This document shows, piece after piece, positions 1 to 13,227 of a stretch of DNA of 64,000 nucleotides. This stretch comes from Fibrobacter sp. UWB11 (GTDB taxonomy: Bacteria; Fibrobacterota; Fibrobacteria; Fibrobacterales; Fibrobacteraceae). The translations under genes were made by a program, and so were the position numbers. The stretch is from positions 682,001 to 746,000 of the forward strand of contig NZ_FSRT01000002.1 of the NCBI RefSeq assembly GCF_900143015.1. Direction: 5' to 3'. The notes beneath the pieces were generated by a model. That model saw only the letters and a list, made by a program, of their open reading frames with translations. It ran no database searches and was not told the DNA's origin. How positions within the stretch are numbered: position 1 is the first letter of the stretch; each line of letters opens with the position of its first letter.

Positions 1-2013
1 GCCAAGAGCGTTCGGAACAAATTCGTTGAAGATGATACGGCCGACAGTCGTCTTGATGACGTTGTCTTCCTTGAGGGTAAGGAACTTGACCTTTTCGCCA
101 GCCTTGACATTGACTTCGATATTGCCATTGTCGTCGGCCATTTCGCGGATGCAGGTGCAGTCCTTTTCGACAGCGCCCATATAGATCTTGCGACCTGCCG
201 GGAGCTTGAGGTAAACATTGGCGTTCAAATCCACGACGTCGTTTTCGTAAGCGCGGATGGCTTCGGCCGGGTCGTAGAAGTGCATGCCTTCACCCTTGCG
301 GTTCGGACGCGGCTTGGTGAGGTAGTACAGACCAAGCACGATGTCCTGGCCCGGCACAGCAATCGGCTGACCGGAAGCCGGGTGAAGAATGTTGTTCGAA
401 GAAAGCATCAACACGCGGCATTCGAGCTGAGTTTCGAAAGAAAGCGGAAGATGCACAGCCATCTGGTCACCGTCGAAGTCAGCGTTGAATGCTGTACAGA
501 CGAGCGGGTGGAGACGAATCGCGTTACCTTCGATGAGCTTCGGATAGAAGGCCTGGATACCCAAGCGGTGAAGCGTCGGAGCACGATTCAACATGACCGG
601 GTGGTCTTCAATAATCTGTTCGAGAATGTCCCAAACTTCAGGACGTTCTGCGTCAACGTACTTCTTAGCAGACTTGAGCGTGTAGACAATGCCTTCTTCT
701 TCCAAGCGCTGGATGATGAACGGCTTGTAAAGTTCGAGAGCCATGCGCTTCGGGAGACCGCACTGGTGCATGCGAAGTTCCGGTCCCACGACAATCACGG
801 AACGGCCGGAATAGTCAACACGCTTACCGAGCAAGTTCATACGGAAGCGGCCCTGCTTACCCTTGAGGAGTTCGGCGAGGCTCTTGAGCGGACGTGCAGA
901 ACCTGCACGAGCGGTGCGGCGGCCGCTATCGAACAGCTGGTCGACAGCTTCCTGGAGCATACGCTTTTCATTGCAGAGAATCACGTTAGGGGCACGGATG
1001 TCAATCAACTTTTTCAAGCGGTTGTTGCGGTTGATGACACGGCGATAGAGTTCGTTCAAGTCGGAGGTAGCAAAGCGGCCACCTTCGAGCGGTACGAGCG
1101 GACGAAGATCAGGCGGGATAACCGGAAGAACGTCGAGGATCATCCAAGACGGCTGGTTAGCGAGCAAACGAGCTTCGTTCGGATACTTGTGGCGGAATTC
1201 TTCGTAGGCGTCGGCAAGCACAAAGTCAGAGTGCTTGGCTTCGTAGTCTACCTTGAATTCGGCAACAGCTTCGGCAAGACCCTTGAGCCAAGCCTTGCTT
1301 GCATCGCGGGCCGGATCCGGATTCTTGTAGTAGCTGCGGAAGCTTTCCATCTGGGACTTCTTGAAGGCTTCGACGACCTTGAGGCGCTTCACGGCGTCGT
1401 CCTGCTTGGTCTTGGACTTGGAAGTAGCCTGCAAGCGGAGTTCTTCGGAAAGCTTGGTCAAGTCGACGCGGTCGAGCAACTGCTTGATAGCAGATGCGCC
1501 CATCTTGGCTTCAAATTCACGGCCTTCGGCAACGAGGTCCTGATACTGAGCTTCGTCGATCAGGGAATTCGGTTCGAGGTCGGTCGTACCCGGATCAATC
1601 ACCACGTACTTTTCGTAGTAGATGATATGGTCGAGGTCCTTAGTATTGAGGTTGAGAAGTGCACCAATGACGCACGGCTGGTTACGGACGAACCAAGTGT
1701 GGGTCAGAGGAATAGCAAGTTCGATGTGGCCCATGCGTTCGCGACGGACCTTGGAGTGAGTCACTTCAACGCCGCAACGGTCGCAGATAACGCCCTTGTA
1801 GCGGATGCGCTTGAACTTACCGCAGTTGCATTCCCAGTTCTTAACCGGTCCAAAGATCTTTTCGCAGAAAAGACCATCCTTTTCAGGCTTGAAGGAACGG
1901 TAGTTAATCGTTTCCGGCTTTGTCACTTCGCCATAGGACCAGTAACGGATCAGGTCCGGAGAGGCGAGATGAATAGAAATGTCGCCAAACTGTTCAGTCA
2001 TTTCTTCAGCCAT
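1..2013 (-). CDS. rpoC: RNA polymerase subunit beta' (N-terminal part, cut by window start)
   Basis: This is the first 671 codons of the beta' subunit of RNA polymerase; the C-terminal half lies outside the window. The N-terminal zinc-binding region is visible ([20 protein letters not shown]), followed by the clamp helices, the [18 protein letters not shown] switch-type region and the catalytic Mg-binding motif [12 protein letters not shown]. The ATG at 2011-2013 lies two bases past the rpoB stop, as expected for a co-translated rpoBC pair. The family assignment is certain; only the end is missing. Confidence 0.98.
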   Translation of the reverse strand, partial: MAEEMTEQFGDISIHLASPDLIRYWSYGEVTKPETINYRSFKPEKDGLFCEKIFGPVKNWECNCGKFKRIRYKGVICDRCGVEVTHSKVRRERMGHIELAIPLTHTWFVRNQPCVIGALLNLNTKDLDHIIYYEKYVVIDPGTTDLEPNSLIDEAQYQDLVAEGREFEAKMGASAIKQLLDRVDLTKLSEELRLQATSKSKTKQDDAVKRLKVVEAFKKSQMESFRSYYKNPDPARDASKAWLKGLAEAVAEFKVDYEAKHSDFVLADAYEEFRHKYPNEARLLANQPSWMILDVLPVIPPDLRPLVPLEGGRFATSDLNELYRRVINRNNRLKKLIDIRAPNVILCNEKRMLQEAVDQLFDSGRRTARAGSARPLKSLAELLKGKQGRFRMNLLGKRVDYSGRSVIVVGPELRMHQCGLPKRMALELYKPFIIQRLEEEGIVYTLKSAKKYVDAERPEVWDILEQIIEDHPVMLNRAPTLHRLGIQAFYPKLIEGNAIRLHPLVCTAFNADFDGDQMAVHLPLSFETQLECRVLMLSSNNILHPASGQPIAVPGQDIVLGLYYLTKPRPNRKGEGMHFYDPAEAIRAYENDVVDLNANVYLKLPAGRKIYMGAVEKDCTCIREMADDNGNIEVNVKAGEKVKFLTLKEDNVIKTTVGRIIFNEFVPNALG

Positions 2014-2015
2014 AA

Positions 2016-6305
<4,290 letters not shown>

Positions 6306-6343
6306 TAGAAATACCTCATCCGGTGAAGAGCCTAATAATAGTC

Positions 6344-6377
6344 AAAAAACACCAAAAGCCCGCACTGTCGTGCAGGC
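6344..6377 (-). terminator. Hairpin with T-tracts between rplL and rpoB (attenuator candidate)
   Basis: Read on the minus strand, an imperfect stem GCCTGCAC / GTGCGGGC with a 4-base loop is followed by TTTT and then TTTTTT. The hairpin covers 6358-6377 and the T-tracts lie downstream. The position between rplL and rpoB matches the partial terminator that lowers rpoBC expression relative to L10/L12 in E. coli. Attenuation here is an inference from position and shape. Confidence 0.6.
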
Positions 6378-6410
6378 AATTGGTAAGGAAGAATTAATGC
6401 AGCAAAAGCA

Positions 6411-6785
6411 TTACTTAAGGGTAACCTTTGCTCCGAGTTCTTCGAGTTTCTTCTTGAGAGCTTCGGCGTCAGCCTTCGGTGCAGCTTCCTTGATGACGCT
6501 GTTGGCAGTTTCGACGACCTTCTTAGCTTCAGCGAGGCCGAGACCCGTGATAGCGCGAACTTCCTTGAGGATAGCCATCTTCTTAGCCGGATCGATTTCG
6601 GCGAGGATGACGTCGAATTCGGTCTTTTCTTCAGCAGGAGCTGCAGCAGCTGCAGCCATAACTACAGCGCCACCGGCAGCGGCTTCGATGCCGTGGGTTT
6701 CTTTAAGGTAGTCAGCCAAAGCCTTGGCTTCGAGAAGGGTAAGACCAACGATTTGATCGCCCAATGCCTTGATATCAGTTGCCAT
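6411..6785 (-). CDS. rplL: Ribosomal protein bL12 (L7/L12)
   Basis: This is the 124-aa stalk protein of the large ribosomal subunit, which recruits translation GTPases. It has the typical three parts: an N-terminal dimerisation helix (about 1-35), an alanine-rich hinge ([16 protein letters not shown]), and a C-terminal domain with [25 protein letters not shown]. The start is supported by CGGAG upstream of the ATG. It lies 51 bases downstream of rplJ, the usual stoichiometric partner. Confidence 0.98.
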   Translation of the reverse strand: MATDIKALGDQIVGLTLLEAKALADYLKETHGIEAAAGGAVVMAAAAAAPAEEKTEFDVILAEIDPAKKMAILKEVRAITGLGLAEAKKVVETANSVIKEAAPKADAEALKKKLEELGAKVTLK

Positions 6786-6836
6786 GATGTGTTTCTCCGA
6801 TTATTCCGTTTAAAATTTTTGGTTTGTGGTTTGTTG

Positions 6837-7370
6837 TTAAGCTTCCGCTGCAGCAGGGGCTGCTTCGGAACCCGATTCTTTTTCCAGTTTTTCCTGGAGG
6901 GTCTTGAGCTGACCGGCAATCGTGGAGCCCGGTCCGAGAGCGATGGAGACGATCATTGCGATCATGCCCTTACGATCCGGAATCTTAGAGAGGTTCACGA
7001 CTTCGGAGCCCGGCATTGCCTTGCCATCAAGGTAAATGCTCTTGGCAACCAAGAAATCAGGGTTTGCTTTGTGGAATGCTTCAATTTCGCGAGCCGGCAG
7101 GAGCGGGTCTTCTTCGAAACCGACCATCACAGACGTTGCGCCAGTGAGGGAGTCGTTGAGACCTTCAACCTTGAGAGCTTCGAGCACGCGCTTGAGAAGA
7201 GTGTTCTTCACAGCGTGGTACTTGACACCCTTAGCAGCGAGGGCCTTGCGGAGGGCATTGTCCTTATCGACAGTGATGCCCTGGAAATTGAGCAGATAGA
7301 CGGCGGTAGCGCCCTTGAAGGACTCGACGAGCGCGTCCACGGTCTGTTGTTTTTTAACTACAGCTTTCAT
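6837..7370 (-). CDS. rplJ: Ribosomal protein uL10
   Basis: This is the 177-aa stalk base protein that anchors L12 dimers to 23S rRNA. The N-terminal part shows AVYLLNFQGITVDKDNALRK and VKYHAVKNTLLKRVLE, typical of L10. The C-terminal helix (TIAGQLKTLQEKLEKE) is the L12-binding part and ends in an Ala/Glu-rich tail. Only 8 bases separate it from rplA, so no long L10 leader of the E. coli kind fits upstream. Confidence 0.97.
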   Translation of the reverse strand: MKAVVKKQQTVDALVESFKGATAVYLLNFQGITVDKDNALRKALAAKGVKYHAVKNTLLKRVLEALKVEGLNDSLTGATSVMVGFEEDPLLPAREIEAFHKANPDFLVAKSIYLDGKAMPGSEVVNLSKIPDRKGMIAMIVSIALGPGSTIAGQLKTLQEKLEKESGSEAAPAAAEA

Positions 7371-7378
7371 GGTTTCTC

Positions 7379-8065
7379 CTAGCGCGTCAGTGCCATATCA
7401 AGTTTGATGCCCGGGGCCATCGTAGCCGTCAAAGTGAGGCTCTTGATGTAAGTGCCCTTAGAAGATTGAGGCTTGTTCTTCACAACAGAGTCGATAACAG
7501 ACTTCGTGTTTTCAACGAGCTGATCGGCAGTGAAGGAAAGCTTGCCAACCGGAGCGTGGACGTTAGCGCCCTTGTCAACGCGGTAGGAAATCTTACCGGC
7601 CTTGAGTTCCTTGACGGTCTGAGCGACGTTAACAGTCACCGTACCAGCCTTGGGGCTCGGCATCATACCACGAGGACCGAGGACACGTGCGACCTTACTA
7701 ATCACCGGCATCATGTCGGGAGTAGCAACGACGGCGTCAAAGTCCAGCCAGCCTTCCTGAATCTTCTGAACCAAGTCGGCACCACCAGCGTAGTCAGCAC
7801 CTGCGGCTTTGGCAACTTCAAGGTTGTTATCCTTGCAGAACACCAAGACGCGGACCTGACGACCGGTACCATGCGGAAGCACGACTGTGCCACGAACCAC
7901 TTGGTCGGAATGTTTTGGGTCCACACCGAGATTGAAGTGTACTTCGACCGTCTGGTCGAACTTCAATTCGGACTTTTTGAGTATTTCGATTGCTTCCTTC
8001 AAATCGTACGCTTTGGTGCGATCGAAAGATTCAGCAATCTTTTTGTATTTTTTTCCTCTGAACAT
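7379..8065 (-). CDS. rplA: Ribosomal protein uL1
   Basis: This is the 228-aa L1 stalk protein of the large subunit; in many bacteria it also represses its own operon. Recognisable segments are [19 protein letters not shown], the [19 protein letters not shown] signature and [20 protein letters not shown]. It lies 40 bases downstream of rplK, in the normal L11-L1 order. Confidence 0.98.
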   Translation of the reverse strand: MFRGKKYKKIAESFDRTKAYDLKEAIEILKKSELKFDQTVEVHFNLGVDPKHSDQVVRGTVVLPHGTGRQVRVLVFCKDNNLEVAKAAGADYAGGADLVQKIQEGWLDFDAVVATPDMMPVISKVARVLGPRGMMPSPKAGTVTVNVAQTVKELKAGKISYRVDKGANVHAPVGKLSFTADQLVENTKSVIDSVVKNKPQSSKGTYIKSLTLTATMAPGIKLDMALTR

Positions 8066-8105
8066 GAAATTTTCCTGTCAGATACGTAACGGTGAATTAC
8101 CTGCC

Positions 8106-8531
8106 TCAGTCAACCACTTCAATACCCATGGAACGAGCAGTGCCCGCAACCATGCGCTTGGCGGCTTCGAGGTCGATTGTGTTTAGATCCGGCATCTTCT
8201 TTTGGGCGATTTCCGTGATCTGGGCTTGAGTGATCTTGCCAACTTTCTTACGGTTGGGTTCACCAGAGCCACTCTGCACGCCAGTAGCCTTCTTGATGAG
8301 GGCCGGAACCGGCGAGACCTTCGTGATGAAGGTGAAGCTCTTGTCAGCGTAGACCGTGATGACAACCGGCACAATCATGCCCTTGTCGTTCTGGGTCTTA
8401 GCGTTAAACTGTTTGCAGAACTCCATGATGTTCACGCCCTTCTGACCAAGGGCAGGACCTACCGGAGGAGCTGGGTTAGCTGCGCCACCGGGAATCTGGA
8501 GCTTAATATAACCTGTGATTTTCTTTGCCAC
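8106..8531 (-). CDS. rplK: Ribosomal protein uL11
   Basis: This is the 141-aa protein of the GTPase-associated centre. The N-terminal domain shows [20 protein letters not shown] and [15 protein letters not shown]; the C-terminal rRNA-binding domain ends with [20 protein letters not shown] and a short tail. The length matches the family. It follows nusG after 31 bases. Confidence 0.98.
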   Translation of the reverse strand: MAKKITGYIKLQIPGGAANPAPPVGPALGQKGVNIMEFCKQFNAKTQNDKGMIVPVVITVYADKSFTFITKVSPVPALIKKATGVQSGSGEPNRKKVGKITQAQITEIAQKKMPDLNTIDLEAAKRMVAGTARSMGIEVVD

Positions 8532-8562
8532 TGTATTATCTCCGTTTCAAAGACCGTATCAA

Positions 8563-9102
8563 TTATGCGTCGGCGGATTCGACCTGGTTAAAGGCGAGTT
8601 CGACTGGCGTAGAACGACCAAAAACGGAAACCATGACCTTGATCTTGGCTTCCATAATTTCATCTACGACGCCCACAAAGCCCTTGAAAGGACCTTCCTT
8701 GATGCAGACATTTTCGCCAATTGTGTACGGAATTTGGATCTCGCCTTCAATGGAGTTTTCAGGATCAACACCCAGAAGACGATCGACCTCGCTCTGACGA
8801 AGCGGAATAGGTACTCGAGAAGCGCGAGTCATTCCGCCGAAATGGGTGACACCATTGATGGTGGACACCAGGTGCTGGGTGAGCTCGTCCAGCTCCATTT
8901 CAATAATAATATATGCAGGAAACAAATTTTGGACGCTAACACGACGCTTACCGCGAACGTTGGAAACAACTTCGCGGATAGGTACGAGTATACGTCCAAA
9001 TTTATCTTGAACGCCTTCGCGCTCAATCATTTGCTCAAGGCGTTTCTTGATATTGTTTTCTTGACCGGTAAAGGTGTGAACTGCATACCACTGCATGGCC
9101 AT
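8563..9102 (-). CDS. nusG: Transcription elongation and antitermination factor NusG
   Basis: This 179-aa factor binds the RNA polymerase clamp and links transcription to Rho or the ribosome. The N-terminal NGN domain opens with WYAVHTFTGQENNIKKRLEQ and contains FPAYIIIEMELDELTQHLV. The C-terminal KOW domain contains IGENVCIKEGPFKGFVGVVD. It starts 3 bases after secE ends, so the two are probably translated together. Confidence 0.98.
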   Translation of the reverse strand: MAMQWYAVHTFTGQENNIKKRLEQMIEREGVQDKFGRILVPIREVVSNVRGKRRVSVQNLFPAYIIIEMELDELTQHLVSTINGVTHFGGMTRASRVPIPLRQSEVDRLLGVDPENSIEGEIQIPYTIGENVCIKEGPFKGFVGVVDEIMEAKIKVMVSVFGRSTPVELAFNQVESADA

Positions 9103-9105
9103 ACA

Positions 9106-9294
9106 TTAACCTCTACCCATAATGAAATTTACAATCCAAGAGAGCACAAAATCGAGCCCTGCAATATAGAATCCCATGATAACGCTGAAAAGCATTACAA
9201 CAAGAGTAGAACCCTTAAGTTCTTCCCAGGTGGGCCAAGTAACCTGTTTCAGTTCTTGGACAGATTCTGATACATATTGCTGAACCTTACGCAT
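9106..9294 (-). CDS. secE: Preprotein translocase subunit SecE
   Basis: This is the short, single-helix form of SecE (62 aa), a core part of the SecYEG channel in the inner membrane. The amphipathic segment VSESVQELKQVTWPTWEEL with the conserved VTWP motif precedes one membrane helix (VVMLFSVIMGFYIAGLDFVL). A GGAG box sits 6 bases before the ATG. The order tRNA-Trp, secE, nusG is widespread in bacteria. Confidence 0.96.
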   Translation of the reverse strand: MRKVQQYVSESVQELKQVTWPTWEELKGSTLVVMLFSVIMGFYIAGLDFVLSWIVNFIMGRG

Positions 9295-9313
9295 TTTTTC
9301 TCCGGGAAGTGAG

Positions 9314-9386
9314 CAGGTCGAGAGGGACTCGAACCCCCAACCAACGGTTTTGGAGACCGTGACTCTACCAATTGAGCTATCGACCT
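9314..9386 (-). tRNA. tRNA-Trp (anticodon CCA)
   Basis: A full cloverleaf is present: acceptor stem AGGTCGA/TCGACCT, a D arm with AGCTCAATTGGTAGAG, an anticodon stem ACGGT/ACCGT around the loop CTCCAAA, and a T arm with GGTTCGAGTCCC. The anticodon is CCA. The discriminator base is G and no CCA tail is encoded. It lies between rpmG and secE. Confidence 0.97.
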
Positions 9387-9398
9387 ATTCGGACTTCC

Positions 9399-9551
9399 TT
9401 ACTTGGATTCCTTGTGAACAGTATGCTTGCGGCAGAAGCGGCAGTACTTCTTGTATTCCACGCGGGAAGGATGAAGACGCTTGTTCTTGTCGCAATCATA
9501 GTTGCGCTGATTGCATTCTGTGCATTCAAGCACGATGAGTTCTCTAGGCAT
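9399..9551 (-). CDS. rpmG: Ribosomal protein bL33
   Basis: This small large-subunit protein has 50 codons plus stop. Translation from the CAT at 9549-9551 gives [20 protein letters not shown], a lysine-rich middle, and [17 protein letters not shown] at the end. The two CxxC pairs mark the zinc-binding (C+) form of L33. It begins 12 bases after tuf ends and is followed by tRNA-Trp and secE. Confidence 0.95.
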   Translation of the reverse strand: MPRELIVLECTECNQRNYDCDKNKRLHPSRVEYKKYCRFCRKHTVHKESK

Positions 9552-9563
9552 TTTTTATCCTGA

Positions 9564-10748
9564 TTACTTGATGATTTCGGTTACAGAACCTGCACCAACC
9601 GTGCGGCCACCTTCGCGGATAGCGAAGCGGAGCTGCTTTTCCATAGCGATCGGAGCAATGAGGTTCACGTGAATCGTGACCGTGTCACCCGGAGTAACCA
9701 TTTCAACACCTTCCGGGAGCTGGATCGTACCAGTAACGTCGGTGGTGCGGAAGTAGAACTGCGGACGGTAGCCATTCATGAACGGCGTGTGGCGGCCACC
9801 TTCGTCCTTCGTGAGAACGTAGATTTCAGCCTTAAATTCGGTGTGCGGAGTGACAGACTTCGGAGCTGCGAGCACCATGCCACGGACGATGTCCTTCTTT
9901 TCAGCGCCACGGAGGAGGAGGCCAACGTTGTCACCGGCCTGAGCGTCATCGAGGAGCTTACGGAACATTTCAACACCGGTAATGACGTATTCGGTGGTTT
10001 CACCGAGACCGATACGTTCAACCTTGTCGTTGAGGCGAACGACACCGCGTTCGATACGGCCAGTAGCGACAGTGCCGCGGCCAGTAATCGTGAACACGTC
10101 TTCGATCGGCATGAGGAACGGCTTGTCGGTATCGCGCTGCGGGAGCGGGATGTAGGTGTCGCAAGCGTCCATGAGTTCCATGATCTTGTCCTGGTATTCC
10201 GGATCGCCTTCGAGAGCCTTGAGTGCGGAACCACGGATGATCGGGGTGTTGTCACCGTCATAGTCATACTTGGAGAGGAGTTCGCGAACTTCCATTTCGA
10301 CGAGGTCGAGAATTTCAGCATCGTCAACCATGTCGCACTTGTTCATGAACACGACGATCTTCGGCACGCCAACCTGGTGAGCGAGAAGAATGTGTTCGCG
10401 AGTCTGCGGCATCGGACCATCAGTAGCGGCAACAACGAGGATAGCGCCGTCCATCTGAGCAGCACCAGTCACCATGTTCTTCACATAGTCAGCATGCCCC
10501 GGGCAGTCAACGTGTGCGTAGTGACGGTTAGCGGTGGTGTATTCGACGTGAGAAGTATTGATCGTGATACCACGAGCCTTTTCTTCCGGAGCGTTGTCGA
10601 TTTCATCGAAACGCTTTGCAGCGGCGAGACCCTTAGCAGCGAGAGTCGTGCAGATTGCTGCAGTAAGAGTGGTTTTACCGTGGTCAACGTGACCGATGGT
10701 GCCGATGTTGCAATGCGGCTTACTTCTGTCAAAATGTTCTTTTGCCAT
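9564..10748 (-). CDS. tuf: Elongation factor Tu
   Basis: This 394-aa GTPase delivers aminoacyl-tRNA to the ribosome. The G1 motif [10 protein letters not shown]3 [13 protein letters not shown]4 NKCD and G5 GSALKALEG are present, followed by beta-barrel domains 2 and 3 ending in [22 protein letters not shown] box lies just before the ATG. The start is only 23 bases from the 3' end of tRNA-Thr(GGT), so the tRNAs and tuf share a transcript. No second tuf copy is visible in this window. Confidence 0.99.
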   Translation of the reverse strand: MAKEHFDRSKPHCNIGTIGHVDHGKTTLTAAICTTLAAKGLAAAKRFDEIDNAPEEKARGITINTSHVEYTTANRHYAHVDCPGHADYVKNMVTGAAQMDGAILVVAATDGPMPQTREHILLAHQVGVPKIVVFMNKCDMVDDAEILDLVEMEVRELLSKYDYDGDNTPIIRGSALKALEGDPEYQDKIMELMDACDTYIPLPQRDTDKPFLMPIEDVFTITGRGTVATGRIERGVVRLNDKVERIGLGETTEYVITGVEMFRKLLDDAQAGDNVGLLLRGAEKKDIVRGMVLAAPKSVTPHTEFKAEIYVLTKDEGGRHTPFMNGYRPQFYFRTTDVTGTIQLPEGVEMVTPGDTVTIHVNLIAPIAMEKQLRFAIREGGRTVGAGSVTEIIK

Positions 10749-10771
10749 TATTCTATCTCCATTTTAGTGAG

Positions 10772-10843
<72 letters not shown>

Positions 10844-10885
10844 ATAAGCCCTACGATGCCTTAGACACCGTAGGGCTGATTGTCG

Positions 10886-10968
10886 TGGGCCGTCGTGGTT
10901 TCGAACCACGGTAGGCGTAAGCCAACGGATTTACAGTCCGTCCCCTTTAACCACTCGGGCAACGACCC
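10886..10968 (-). tRNA. tRNA-Tyr (anticodon GTA)
   Basis: This is an 83-nt type II tRNA with a long variable arm. The acceptor stem is GGGTCGT/ACGGCCC, and the anticodon stem ACGGA/TCCGT encloses CTGTAAA (anticodon GTA). The T arm contains GGTTCGAAACC. It lies between the two threonine tRNAs. Confidence 0.96.
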
Positions 10969-10977
10969 ATTATGTAA

Positions 10978-11050
10978 AGCCAAAGATAGGAATCGAACCT
11001 ACGACCGGCTGATTACAAATCAGCTGCTCTACCAGCTGAGCTACTTTGGC
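10978..11050 (-). tRNA. tRNA-Thr (anticodon TGT)
   Basis: The cloverleaf has acceptor stem GCCAAAG/CTTTGGC, D arm TAGCTCAGCTGGTAGAGC, an anticodon stem GCTGA/TCAGC around TTTGTAA (anticodon TGT), and a T arm with GGTTCGATTCC. It is the first gene of the tRNA-tuf transcript, about 40 bases from the predicted promoter. Confidence 0.96.
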
Positions 11051-11091
11051 GCTTCTCGCCTCAGTTCACTTGAGGAACTAAAGCGTGGCAA

Positions 11092-11120
11092 ATTTAATAA
11101 GATTTACCTGGTCTTGTCAA
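11092..11120 (-). promoter_or_regulatory. Sigma-70-type promoter of the tRNA-tuf operon
   Basis: On the minus strand a perfect -35 box TTGACA (11115-11120) is separated by 17 bases from TTAAAT (11092-11097, four of six consensus bases). An A/T-rich stretch lies upstream of the -35 box, as in strong stable-RNA promoters. The start site would fall near 11085, some 35 bases before tRNA-Thr(TGT). Confidence 0.7.
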
Positions 11121-11456
11121 CAAGAATTGCGTTTTTTCTTGAAAAAAATTGAAATTTTTCAAAATACACGTAAACAAACTAGCGTAAAGAGTGTTAGTTG
11201 AGTGTTGATAGATTTTTAAGTGAAAAAATGAGCACTATTTTTAGTAGTTTTTAGTCATTAGTTATTGGCCATTAGCTATATTTTGTTTAGTTATTAGTAG
11301 TAAGTCTTTAGTTATTAGAAGAGTTTATATCAAAATGCTTTAGCAACCATCGACCAACGACCATTGACTACTGACTACTGACTATTGACCAATGACCAAA
11401 TTCTAATTAACTACTTTATACAACCGAACTTATACCCACCCTCTATATAATTACAC
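11121..11456. other. Non-coding AT-rich gap with degenerate short repeats
   Basis: No plausible gene is present. The part at 11230-11400 is built from imperfect copies of short units such as TTAGTTATTAG, GACTACTGACTACTGACTA and GACCAATGACCA. It separates the minus-strand tRNA-tuf operon from the plus-strand thioesterase gene, so both promoters should lie at its edges. Similar TTAGT/ACTA-rich patches occur at 43355-43380 and 57525-57560. Confidence 0.6.
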
Positions 11457-11870
11457 ATGGAAAATAATTTTTCTTTCAAAACCCGCATTCAAGTCCGCTA
11501 CGCAGAAACTGACGCCATGGGCGTCGTACACCACGCCACCTACCCCATCTGGTTTGAACAGGCCCGTGTTGACTTTTTCCGCGCTGTAGGCGCCCCCTAC
11601 GACGAAGTGGAACGCGAAGGGTTTGCAAGCCCAGTCCTCGAATTGAACGTGCAGTACAAGCGCCCGTGCCGTTTTGGCGATTTTGTCGATGTCGAAACAA
11701 AGCTCGTGCACGACGGACGCTGCAAATACAAGTTCCTTTATCAAGTCACCTTGAACGGCGAACTTTGCACCACAGGCTACTCCGTACACGTATTCACGAA
11801 AGGCGGAGTCCCGACACGCGACAAGCCCGAATGTATCAAGAAAGTCGAAGACAAAATCTTTAGCGACTAA
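11457..11870 (+). CDS. YbgC-like acyl-CoA thioesterase (hotdog fold)
   Basis: This 137-aa protein belongs to the 4-hydroxybenzoyl-CoA thioesterase/YbgC group, which hydrolyses acyl-CoA or acyl-ACP thioesters. The signature VRYAETDAMGVVHHATYPIW lies near residues 13-32, with the catalytic Asp in ETDAMG, and is followed by the helix segment FEQARVDFFRAVG. The full hotdog domain is present. Its natural substrate cannot be told from sequence. In proteobacteria ybgC sits with tol-pal, but here it precedes rarA with an 18-base gap. Confidence 0.88.
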   Translation: MENNFSFKTRIQVRYAETDAMGVVHHATYPIWFEQARVDFFRAVGAPYDEVEREGFASPVLELNVQYKRPCRFGDFVDVETKLVHDGRCKYKFLYQVTLNGELCTTGYSVHVFTKGGVPTRDKPECIKKVEDKIFSD

Positions 11871-11888
11871 TTTTTATATAGTATAATC

Positions 11889-13184
11889 ATGGACGCCCCC
11901 TTAGCAGAACGCCTCCGCCCGCAAAACTTGGACGAGTTTCTTGGCCAGAACAAGATTCTCGGCCAGCAGAGCTTGTTACGCAAGAGTCTCGAAAACGACT
12001 CGATCCCCAGCATGATTTTCTGGGGCCCTCCGGGTTGCGGAAAGACTAGCCTCGCACACGTCATCAAGCAACACACCAAGAAGCGTTTTGTTGCGCTTTC
12101 GGCAGTTGCAAGCGGAGTGAAAGAGGTCAAGGAAGTTCTCGCAGATGCTCGCCAGATGAAGCACGCGTTCATGGACACGATTCTCTTCATCGACGAAATC
12201 CACCGCTTCAACAAGGGGCAGCAAGACGCATTGCTCGGAGCTGTGGAAGATGGCACGGTGACGCTCATCGGTGCGACCACGGAAAACCCGGGTTTCGAAG
12301 TGAACGGAGCTTTGCTCAGCCGCTGCCAGCTGATTTTGTTCGCACCGCTCAGCAAAGAAGACTTGCGCACTTTAATTTTTAGCGCATTGCGGGACCATCC
12401 TCGCGGCCTCCAGCTCAAAGATGTAGAAGTCGAAGACGCCGTTGTCGACAAGCTCATTGCACAGTCCGAAGGCGATGCAAGATTTTTGCTGAACCAATTG
12501 GAATGGATTGGCAAGAACCTCGGTGACAACAAGAAAATCGACGAAAAGTTGCTCGAGGAATTCCAGTACAAGAAGCCGTTGCGCTACGACAAAAGCGGCG
12601 AAGAGCATTACAACCTGATTTCGGCATTGCACAAGTCCGTGCGCGGTTCCGACCCGGATGCGGCACTTTACTGGATGCACCGTATGCTGCAAGGCGGCGA
12701 AGACCCGCGATTCATTTTGCGCCGCCTGATGCGCATGAGCATGGAAGATGTGGGACTTGCAGACCCGAACGCGCTCTTGCTTGCAACAAGCGCCCGCGAA
12801 GCGTACGATTTTATGGGGATTCCGGAAGGCTTGATAGCACTCGACGAGCTCGCCGTTTATTTGGCGCTTGCACCCAAGAGCAACAGCCTCGAACTTGCCG
12901 GCATGAAGGCCGACGCCATCGTGAAGCAAACGGGAACGCTCCCCGTGCCACGCGCGTACCGCAATTCCGTGACCCGCGTCGGGAAGCAACTCGGCTACGG
13001 GAACGGCTACGAATACGACCACGACAGTCCGGGCGGCTACTCCGCGCAGGAACACCTGCCCACGCAACTTGTCGGTACAACGATTTACGAACCCAAGCCC
13101 TACGGGCGCGAAAAGGCACTCGGCGAACGCCTCGCGCAGTTGAAGCAACTTAAAAAGGAACGCAACGAGCGCGAAGGGAAGTAG
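11889..13184 (+). CDS. rarA: Replication-associated recombination protein RarA (MgsA), AAA+ ATPase
   Basis: This 431-aa clamp-loader-like AAA+ ATPase acts at stalled replication forks. It opens with PLAERLRPQNLDEFLGQNKI, typical of RarA. Walker A is GPPGCGKTS (about residue 46), Walker B is ILFIDEIHRFNK, sensor 1 is IGATTENPGFEVN, and the arginine-finger segment is ALLSRCQL. The C-terminal half carries the RarA tetramerisation region (HKSVRGSDPDAALYWMHRML) and DHDSPGGYSAQEHLP. Length and motifs match the family closely. Confidence 0.96.
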   Translation: MDAPLAERLRPQNLDEFLGQNKILGQQSLLRKSLENDSIPSMIFWGPPGCGKTSLAHVIKQHTKKRFVALSAVASGVKEVKEVLADARQMKHAFMDTILFIDEIHRFNKGQQDALLGAVEDGTVTLIGATTENPGFEVNGALLSRCQLILFAPLSKEDLRTLIFSALRDHPRGLQLKDVEVEDAVVDKLIAQSEGDARFLLNQLEWIGKNLGDNKKIDEKLLEEFQYKKPLRYDKSGEEHYNLISALHKSVRGSDPDAALYWMHRMLQGGEDPRFILRRLMRMSMEDVGLADPNALLLATSAREAYDFMGIPEGLIALDELAVYLALAPKSNSLELAGMKADAIVKQTGTLPVPRAYRNSVTRVGKQLGYGNGYEYDHDSPGGYSAQEHLPTQLVGTTIYEPKPYGREKALGERLAQLKQLKKERNEREGK

Positions 13185-13210
13185 TTCGCGGGAATCGCGG
13201 GCATGACAAA
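13185..13210 (+). repeat. Dispersed hairpin element ending in TGACAAA (copy A)
   Basis: The sequence pairs CGCG with CGCG around a short loop and then reads GCATGACAAA. It lies directly after the rarA stop codon. It resembles the copies at 55821 (same TTCGCG-GAATCGCGG core) and, more loosely, at 18535, 23026, 45909 and 62721. Confidence 0.45.
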
Positions 13211-13227
13211 GAACTTGGAGGGATAAA

